DNA of 64,000 nt from Trematomus loennbergii. Lineage: Eukaryota > Chordata > Actinopteri > Perciformes > Nototheniidae. The notes under the pieces were generated by a model. The model had not been told where the DNA came from, did no database searches, and saw nothing but the letters and a program-made list of their open reading frames with translations. How positions within the stretch are numbered: the first letter of the stretch is position 1; every line of letters begins with the position of its first letter. The position numbers and the translations under genes are program-made. The stretch is taken from assembly GCA_012861695.1 (NCBI GenBank), contig JAAOOA010000086.1, positions 1,419,001-1,483,000 on the forward strand, written 5' to 3'. Shown piece by piece: positions 59,201 to 64,000 of the stretch.

Positions 59201-62200
59201 TCTGCATTTGGGTCCTACCCTTCCACGCATTCCTTACACCCCAAAATACAAGTCAATAATAGTATATTAAACTTGTGATTAATCGCAGATTATTATTGTG
59301 ATTAACGCAAATACATTTCTTTAATTGATTGAGAGGACAGTTTATAGACTTTCTTTGCCGATGCACTTTTGTAATCTGTTGGGACAGAATGTTCTAATGG
59401 AATCATGATGGCTCCCTATCTGCTTCCTAGCAGACTACTTTAAGTTAGCTAACTTATCTTGTATCTTGAGGTCAGATTTCAAGTTCTTGTGGATATTATG
59501 ATCCCACCATATATCCCATGATACACCTACAGCGTCCCTTGACTGGGAGGAAGAATTTGCCCAAGTCTGATGTCTTTATTCATTTGGTTTGGAGTCTTTT
59601 ACATTACATGTCACTTGTTAGACGACTTTATCCAAAGCGACATACAGACATTCAATACTGTGAGCAATTCCCCACAGGAGCAATTTGGGGTGAAGAGTCT
59701 CAGGACACAACGACATACTGACTGCAGTGGGGATTGAACCAGTGCTCTCCTGATCCGATGATCAGATGATCAATGCACTAACTCACTGAGCCACAGCCTC
59801 CCTTAGTCTTATTGTCCTTAGCTTAGCTCAGCTTAGCCAAAGCCTACCTGTCATATGTTCTGTATGTCTCACCATTTCATTCAGTTCTGTAAAGAAAATC
59901 GACATAAAAAAATGATCCTAAAGTTTCTTTCTTTATTGGTTTATGTACACATTGAGTGTGAACACAAGCCACATTGAGATGAACGCATTACAAAACTAAG
60001 TCACCATCCAAAGCATTTGTATTAGGTCATCCAAGCCTGTGACTTAAGAATTTCATCGACATAACTACTCTGCAGCTATGGTTGCATGACTAATAAAGAA
60101 CCTTGAACCTTGATATCTCTGCAGATTAATCAGAACATGTTTTAAATGAGAAATTGGAAAATGAAAGTTTGTCACCATGCTAAACACTGTGCGGTTGTGG
60201 ATAAACACAGAGAGTTTTTCCTATGAAAAAGGAACTTGTTGATGCATCAGGCTTCACAGAATACAATTGTTTCCAAAGATGGCAACTATTGCATTGTTTA
60301 GTGCTTATTGCACACGCCAAATAGCCACACAACCTGTGAACCTAAGGTGGACGACGAACCCAAGATTATCACTTTCCAGGAACACTGACAGGCTCTTTTT
60401 TATCTACTGCAAGGAAGACAAGACAATCATGTATATTGCAATTATAATCTTGCTTGGACCACACAAAAATATATATTTTCTCTTAAAATTGATGCATACT
60501 TTGCAATGCTTAATCACCCCATAACAATTTCGTTACAGACCGTACAGATGGATGTCTATGAGAAAAAAGGGCTTGAAGAGGCATTTGAGAGAAGCCCCAC
60601 TGCAGTGTCATGTTGTATAGAAGCTCTGTTATATCTCTGGTGACAACAGAACCTTACTCACTGGGAACATGAATTAGCTCAAGCTTGCACAGTCAACAAA
60701 CAATGTTTGCGCAGGTGTGTGAGGACAAGGTTCACCTGGTGGGTTTCATTTCACTTCAACATCAGATAAGTGAGTTCATAACCCTTCATGATCATAAACT
60801 ACCAGTTATACCATCTGAGGATATTCAGCCTGTACTACAGGATGAAAAGTGCATGCTGGGTAACTTCCCCTCTGAACACTTCACCTTTTCGTGTCATCCA
60901 TCTCATAGGACACACAATGTGTTCGGGTGTTCATTTCCTCCTGCAGTGTCTGTACTTTGGCTTTGTCACTAATATATCGGTCAGGAAAGCTAAACTTAAA
61001 TTACCCAGGGTGCATTGCTGCCCTTAGGAATCAATCTGGGTCACTCCATCCTCACAGAGACTTACAACTGTCCTGGGGGTTGAGACAAGCAGCACATGGA
61101 GGTTCTAAAGAGTACTGAAGACTACTGCAGAAACCATGTCTGGATTTAATAAAGCTAAGGATAAGCCTGTAGTGATGGGAATTACGGCTCTTTGAAGGGA
61201 GCCGGATCTTATGGCTCCCGCCGTTCAAAAGAGCCGTTTTTTTTTTAAGGGGGCGGGGTTAATAGGCTTATCTGCGAAATAATCACCAGGATAATGATTG
61301 ACTGTATTGCCAGAAATCTACTTTTACTCACAGAAAAAATGTATAACTTGCTTAATCTCTCAGCCAGCCAAACTACTACTCAAGCAGCATGCGCTACGCC
61401 ATCATCTACTGTATGGCACATTTGCATTCAGGAAAGCAAGTTCCTTTAAAGGCGAGTGGAACAGCTCTCACCAAGTAGGACTCGGTTCCCTTCGTTCGTA
61501 CCAAAGAGCCCTTCAAAATAATCGGATCGTTCGCAAACGTCACATCACATGATCACTATAAGCCTGGCTTTAGCTTCTTTGGCTAATTGTGGTCACTTAT
61601 GAAGTGTAGATTACAATATAATGAAAGATTGTCTTGAACTGGTAGATCTGCCGTCTCGATAGAGGGGCGCAGGAATGAGTCCTTTATACCCGGAAAATAT
61701 TTAGCGTTTACGCCTTCCTGTTCCCTTGTCTCACACATCTTTTCTGGTTAGAAGCCTGAAATAAGGTCTGTGGTTAAAACAAGCTGAAGTGTCTCTACAG
61801 CATAAAATATGTCAGTAAATCTCCCGCTGGTGAATGTCTGCAGCTTCTATATGAGGATAAAAATGGCGGTTGCTAACAAGTGTCTAAATCATCATCACGC
61901 CGACACAAGTCCGCCTTTAGTGTAGCGGTGGTGATAGGCAGCCATAAGAGGCTCTTACTCCTGCTGAACGCATTTGTGCTTCAGAAATCATAAAGTGGTG
62001 TTAATATGTGGAGATGATCCTGCTGATCCTGATATCATAAACATGTATTCTGAAAGCCAATGGAGAAATCCCATTGGCTTTTTGGAGCGTTCTTTTCTGA
62101 GAAGAAAAAAAAGTAAATAGCAAATAGACAATACAAATACACCTAGGAAAATGACTGTGTGTAACCCCTTGCTTTATAAGAGGGAGCCACTGGGGAGGAT

Positions 62201-63409
62201 ACCCAAAAGAAAGCTAAAATAAACATTCTTAGTAAATCTCAGTAAACTAAGTTAGCAGATTAAACCCGTGGCACCGGATTAGGAGACAAAGTATTAGAGC
62301 AAAGGAAAAATTAAATATAACTTGTTTGTATTAGATGTAATACGTGGACCAGTATGCATGCACTGCCAAAGAGAAAAAGCTTCTTCAAATCATGCCAACA
62401 TGGCATACTATGACCTTGCTGTAGAGGAGTTCTGTCTCTTCCGTTCCTAATGAAACTAAATTAAACCGATACGGTCAGCCAACGATTACAAAGAGCAGAA
62501 TTACAACTTGCCTTCAGTGAGAGTGAGGATGATTCAAAGGTGTCTGCTGTGTCCATAAGTGCCTGCTCCTAACTCAGTCTTATGAGTCTTTAAAGGGGCC
62601 CTATTCAGCTGATGTTCGGGTTCATATTAGCATTTAGTGTCTCTACTGGGACATGGCTCCATGCTTTAATGTTCAAAAAGCTGATTGGTTAGCTGGCCGG
62701 CCCTGTTGTGATTGGTCAACCGCTAAGAGATGTCCCGCCCTTATAATATCATGTACAATGTGTCGCCAATGGAGGCGTTTTAGGCAGGGGGGGAGAAAAG
62801 TCCCTCTGGAGGGAACACAGGGATTTCAGCCTTTGCAGACCATTTACATGCACTAAAACCTACACACTAAAACACTCTATAGGAGAGGGAACACCCCAAA
62901 AAGCAGAAGAGGGCCTCTTTGAACACATGCAATGCCTTCGAGGCTAACAGAGGTCAGCGCGTAGATGCTGTGTATACATTCTGCTTTATACAGGAAGTCA
63001 TTTTTTCACATTTCTTGTTTCTTTCTTTCAGAATAAAGAGAGAGAACGCATGAGGGAGCGAGAGAAAGCAGCGAGGGAGAGGGAGGCTCGCTACAGCAAC
63101 GGTCACCTGTTCACCTCTCTGACCGTGTCAGGGAACACGCTGTGCTCAGCATGCAACAAGAGCATCACTGCCAAGGAGGCGCTCAGCTGCCCCAGTAAGT
63201 CACAGTTACTGCACTTCAAGAAATATACACTGAGAGGTGGGTAGAGAGGCAGAAGCACAGGGGAGCATTCAAGACAAAGTCCTGCCCGTGAGAAATGTGC
63301 ATAAAACATATCCCCAAGAACACACACACACACACACACACACACCACACACACAACACACACACACACACACACACACACAACACACACACACACACAC
63401 ACCACACAC

Positions 63410-63462
<53 letters not shown>

Positions 63463-64000
63463 TTCACTGAGTCAAGGCTGTTCACACTTCATTGGTTGTG
63501 CATAAAGCATAACATTTAACTTTCAAAATCTGTTTGCACACACTACTTTAAATCAGATGTATATCTCTGCAGTTAGCATTAGACTGTTCATCTTTAACAA
63601 ATGAGTTTGGGGGCTGTATGAACATCTTTAGGTTTACAAAAATGTATAAAGAAAGAATCATTCAAATGATAAAGATGACAGGTAACCTGTTTTACCGATG
63701 GAAGATTGTTATGTTGACTTGTGATTTTGGTTTGAAGTTATACTGTAAGTATTGGTTGCAATCAGCTGTGATTGACAGACCATACATTTTGAGTAAGGGA
63801 AGTAAATAAGACTTTCTTCTCCCTGCTCCTTTCCATCATCGGCTAAAAACTGCTTTAAGTGTAGATGTTTTGTTTAATAATAATTCAGTGGAATAAACGT
63901 AACTAAAAACTAAAAGGTTTTCAAATAGTGTTTTGTTCTTTATGTTACCTCTGTTCTTCCTTAGCATGCAACGTCACTATCCACAATCGCTGTCGAGACG
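50143..64000 (+). CDS. arhgef2: ARHGEF2 (GEF-H1) orthologue, 5' coding exons, continues past the window
   Basis: Coding exons are 50143-50205, 63032-63194 and 63965-64000 (continuing), with GT/AG boundaries and matching phases (0, then 1). The protein starts [20 protein letters not shown], followed by a charged [18 protein letters not shown] helix and a C1 (phorbol-ester-type) zinc finger: [33 protein letters not shown] and HNRC. GEF-H1 is known as a microtubule-bound guanine-nucleotide exchange factor for RhoA, active after release from microtubules; the C1 region is needed for microtubule binding. The DH and PH domains lie beyond the window. The close match of the C1 finger and its position near the N-terminus favour ARHGEF2 over AKAP13 or ARHGEF28. 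Intron 1 is 12.8 kb and packed with transposons. Confidence 0.88.
50206..50890. other. arhgef2 intron 1, nothing recognised
   Basis: No exon or repeat boundary that I can support. Confidence 0.45.
50895..51110. repeat. Interspersed repeat fragment
   Basis: Contains CATGGATGTATGAAAGGAAC and CCCATTCATTCCTATGAAA, wording of a common fish repeat. Boundaries uncertain. Confidence 0.4.
51110..51600. repeat. Interspersed repeat (GCCTGAAAT(A/G)AGGTCT family)
   Basis: Shares ATAGAGTGGTGCAGGAATGA, GCCTGAAATGAGGTCT and AAATCCCATTGCTTTTTG with copies at 10740 and 61670. It has a four-base tandem (TAAG)n at 51436-51455. No ORF. Confidence 0.55.
51610..51975 (-). mobile_element. Rex1/CR1-like LINE 3' end
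   Basis: The minus strand encodes [34 protein letters not shown] and, in part, the conserved C-terminal segment; the tail is AATAAAGTTGATTGAG. 5'-truncated. Confidence 0.78.
52160..53865. mobile_element. Non-autonomous hAT element with 8-bp duplication
   Basis: Ends CAGTGGCGG and CCGCCACTG, flanked by GGCCTGGT at 52152-52159 and 53866-53873. It begins CAGTGGCGGATGGCCCATAG and encodes no transposase. A copy of the AAATCCCATTGGCT repeat family (52380-53065) is nested inside. Confidence 0.85.
52380..53065. repeat. Interspersed repeat nested in the hAT element
   Basis: Shares CATAGAGTGGTGCAGTGATG and GAGAAATCCCATTGGCT with the family members at 51110 and 61670. Confidence 0.5.
53874..55180. other. 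arhgef2 intron 1, no gene recognised
   Basis: Short open frames on both strands near 54630-55290 show no recognisable domain. GTTTGTGGGTCCACACTTTG at 54519 onward may belong to an old LINE, but I cannot place it. Confidence 0.4.
55320..55560 (+). pseudogene. hAT transposase relic
   Basis: Short frames give the first catalytic block (STDWTSVG) and, one frame over, [20 protein letters not shown]. Multiple stops; clearly inactive. Confidence 0.55.
55782..56221 (+). repeat. Left LTR of the young element
   Basis: 440 bp, TG..CA ends. Confidence 0.92.
56224..58788 (+). CDS. 854-codon proline-rich repetitive protein of the LTR element
   Basis: ATG lies three bases after the LTR. Residues 1-100 are non-repetitive and look folded: [20 protein letters not shown], then [14 protein letters not shown] and [17 protein letters not shown]. 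Next come three diverged units containing [10 protein letters not shown] / AFGGPRSLQ, then Ala/Pro/Val repeats ([11 protein letters not shown]). From about 57147 a 20-residue unit ([20 protein letters not shown], 60 bp) is repeated roughly ten times and then decays. From about 58240 a 12-residue unit ([12 protein letters not shown], 36 bp) follows. At about 58400 a one-base deletion within the 36-bp array shifts the frame, which stays open and ends at TGA 58788; the alternative frame would end at 58631. No known gag or pol domain is recognised. The function is unknown: a gag-like RNA-packaging role is possible, and it could also be an unselected passenger. Confidence 0.6.
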   Translation: MNRPALDSADSDRFALQAECLGYSLEYIFYTWNGASSRRGREAALKEARQEVAREPWLRSMLPEWLQLFTSSPEDLSEASNPFLGYDQALGGPQILQGISRRRKTKIPARAPVVPVPFSGPFLGSRLAFGGPRSLQGASEKRKVGRPARGPVPAHAAMVPAPAAMVPSPFPAPVQEPFSGTRLAFGGPRSLQEAHKRSHKSRLAARAPEAMLWAPVQAPAAMVPAPVLAPAAMVPAPAAMVPAPVLAPAAMVPAPVLAPAAMVSASVPVQHAISHQGNLLGQHEQMMRAFVESQQSLARLLLALRPTPTLCPVPLEVPPTTLLPGVLPTLCPVLLEVPPTTLLPGVLPTLCPVMLEVPPTTLLPGVLPTLCPVMLEVPPTTLLPGVLPTLCPVMLEVPPTTLLPGVLPTLCPVMLEVPPTTLLPGVLPTLCPVMLEVPPTTLLPGVLPTLCPVLLEVPPTTLLPGVLPALCPVMLEVPPITLLPGVLPTLCPVLLEVPPTTLLPGVLPTLCPVPLGVPLRVLPTPRPVSLGVLPTPVPLWVLPTPCPVPLGVPPTTAPPGFLPTPDPVLLGVPPTPAPPDFLPTPCPVLLGVPPTPVPPGVLPTLCPVLLEVPPTPVPPGVLPTLCPVPLEVQSTPALAPSGVPLTPVHVMSRVPSTPVPSAPVPVWPTTGPARPPELSRQHLPARPPELSRQHLPARPPELSRQRLPARPPELSRQRLPARPPELSVGAFLPGLRSCPVGAFLPGLRSCPVGAFLPVLRSCLVAAFLFALEPGPLSAAVFALEPGLLSSQQPRLRPRARPPDSSSRGLRPFLDSALPPGRPPGTPFGPVLRTPSTHPFGNVGLCFLGRLGSVP
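57147..58130 (+). repeat. 60-bp tandem repeat array inside the LTR-element ORF
   Basis: Units containing GTTGGAGGTCCCGCCGACTA with very low divergence in the first ten copies and more afterwards. The period is a multiple of three, so all copies keep one frame. Other frames and strands are also open across the array, which is why several long frames overlap here. Confidence 0.92.
58240..58520 (+). repeat. 36-bp tandem repeat array
   Basis: About eight units of CCGTCAGCGCCTTCCTGCCC plus GTCCTCCGGAGCTGTC. One unit junction at about 58400 reads GCTGTCCGTCGG instead of GCTGTCCCGTC, the one-base deletion that changes the frame. Confidence 0.9.
58800..59238 (+). repeat. Right LTR of the young element
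   Basis: 439 bp, the same sequence as the left LTR apart from one base in a T run. Confidence 0.92.
59595..59803 (-). repeat. tRNA-derived SINE with L2-type tail
   Basis: On the minus strand: A-box-like TGGCTCAGTGAGTTAGTG, B box GGTTCAATCCC, the AAATTGCTCCTG centre, then GTCGCTTTGGATAAAGTCGT. Better preserved than the copy at 2060-2256. Confidence 0.82.
59806..61160. other. arhgef2 intron 1, no gene recognised
   Basis: 60070-60115 is a short non-LTR 3' tail (GACTAATAAAGAACCTTGAA). Other open frames (60267-60524, 60685-60972) are short and without recognised similarity. Confidence 0.45.
61170..61558. mobile_element. Short hAT MITE with 8-bp duplication
   Basis: Ends TAGTGAT and ATCACTA; the duplication TAAGCCTG is at 61162-61169 and 61559-61566. 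It contains GAGCCG/CGGCTC motifs typical of hAT subterminal repeats. Confidence 0.82.
61670..62100. repeat. Interspersed repeat (GCCTGAAATAAGGTCTGTGG family)
   Basis: Shares GCCTGAAATAAGGTCTGTGG with 10740-11140 and GGAGAAATCCCATTGGCT with 52380-53065. It ends in the small palindrome AGCCAATGG..CCATTGGCT. Confidence 0.6.
62101..62589. other. arhgef2 intron 1, nothing recognised
   Basis: No exon or repeat end identified. Confidence 0.45.
62594..62920. mobile_element. TTAA-type MITE close to arhgef2 exon 2
   Basis: Starts TTAA/AGGGGCCCTATT and ends AGAGGGCCTCTTTGAA, with a decayed right TTAA. Same family as 2345-2870. It ends about 110 bp before the exon 2 splice acceptor. Confidence 0.65.
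63032..63194 (+). CDS. arhgef2: arhgef2 coding exon 2 (charged helix and C1 finger)
   Basis: Acceptor CTTTCTTTCAG, donor GTAAGT; 163 nt, ending one base into a Thr codon. Encodes the first histidine and first three cysteines of the C1 domain. Confidence 0.92.
63320..63461. repeat. (CA)n microsatellite in arhgef2 intron 2
   Basis: About 140 bp of CA repeats with several CACCACA and CAACA interruptions. Confidence 0.95.
63965..64000 (+). CDS. arhgef2: arhgef2 coding exon 3 (partial, cut by window edge)
   Basis: Acceptor TTCCTTAG; reads [11 protein letters not shown], the C-terminal ligands of the C1 finger, in phase with exon 2. Confidence 0.9.

Larger units (their letters stand above)
55782..59238 (+). 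mobile_element. Young non-autonomous LTR retrotransposon with one long ORF
   Basis: LTRs 55782-56221 and 58800-59238 (TGTCACGATCTG ... CATTCCTTACA) appear to differ only by one T in a TTTA/TTA run. The 5-bp duplication CCCCA is at 55777-55781 and 59239-59243. A purine tract TTGAGGGGGGGG precedes the right LTR. Each LTR has a polyadenylation signal (GAATAAAGC). No protease, RT, RNase H or integrase is present; the interior is one proline-rich frame. It must have moved with enzymes from another element. It lies in arhgef2 intron 1, same strand as the gene. Confidence 0.92.
55181..59330 (+). mobile_element. Old hAT (ZBED-type) element split by an LTR element
   Basis: Left end TAGGGCTGTCAATGTTAATG, same family as 9629-10676. 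Transposase relic on the plus strand around 55330-55480 (TDWTSVG, then [10 protein letters not shown] in another frame). After the LTR element the sequence returns with GTGATTAATCGCAGATTATT. A clean right terminal repeat was not found, so the right end is approximate. Confidence 0.6.

Noticed and set aside
59595..59803. Functional tRNA gene
   Set aside because: A- and B-box-like motifs are present, but they are followed by an L2-type tail and there is no cloverleaf 3' half; it is a SINE.

Overview
The window looks like a teleost fish chromosome, probably a percomorph. Two vertebrate genes with introns lie in about 64 kb dominated by transposable elements. The element mix is typical of fish: Tc1, hAT, PIF/Harbinger, TTAA-target elements, L2- and Rex1/CR1-like LINEs, tRNA SINEs with an L2-type tail, DIRS, BEL/Pao, a retrovirus-like LTR element and long (GT)n tracts. 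The species cannot be named from the sequence alone.

Host genes. (1) A THAP7 orthologue on the minus strand (876-9070) has four coding exons: the zinc-binding THAP domain is spread over the first three, and the last carries an EHSY HCF-1-binding motif and a C-terminal coiled coil. As sequenced it has a one-base frameshift at an eight-base C run (G on the coding strand). (2) The 5' end of an ARHGEF2 (GEF-H1) orthologue on the plus strand starts at 50143. It has a 21-codon first coding exon, a 12.8-kb intron, then exons encoding the C1 zinc finger, and it runs off the right edge. I see no further host gene between 9.1 and 50.1 kb.

Layout. 0-9 kb: thap7, whose first intron holds a MITE split by a Tc1 element and an L2 LINE, then a hAT element. 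9-13.5 kb: hAT elements and MITEs. 13.5-19.2 kb: a TTAA-flanked MITE abutting a second TTAA-type element that encodes a broken THAP domain and is itself split by a 3.3-kb insertion; then a solo LTR. 20.1-23.7 kb: a deleted Harbinger with a nested LINE. 24.9-33.8 kb: a retrovirus-like LTR element with gag and an integrase tail but no protease, RT or RNase H; its left LTR holds an apparently intact two-gene Harbinger. 35-45.4 kb: a DIRS fragment, a BEL/Pao element cut short, and a structurally complete but frameshifted DIRS element with inverted terminal repeats and an internal complementary region. 45.5-48.3 kb: a TTAA-bounded element containing an inverted DIRS fragment. 50-64 kb: arhgef2, whose intron holds hAT elements, LINE and SINE copies, and a very young LTR element (55782-59238).

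Most noteworthy. The young LTR element has almost identical LTRs, a 5-bp target duplication and a single 854-codon proline-rich repetitive ORF with no recognisable gag or pol domain. The Harbinger at 24907-28717 looks complete, and the second LTR of its host preserves the exact empty insertion site. Other points are the pol-less gag element with repeated 3' ends, a Harbinger Myb/SANT gene whose splice donor appears to lie inside a microsatellite, and the apparent frameshift in thap7.
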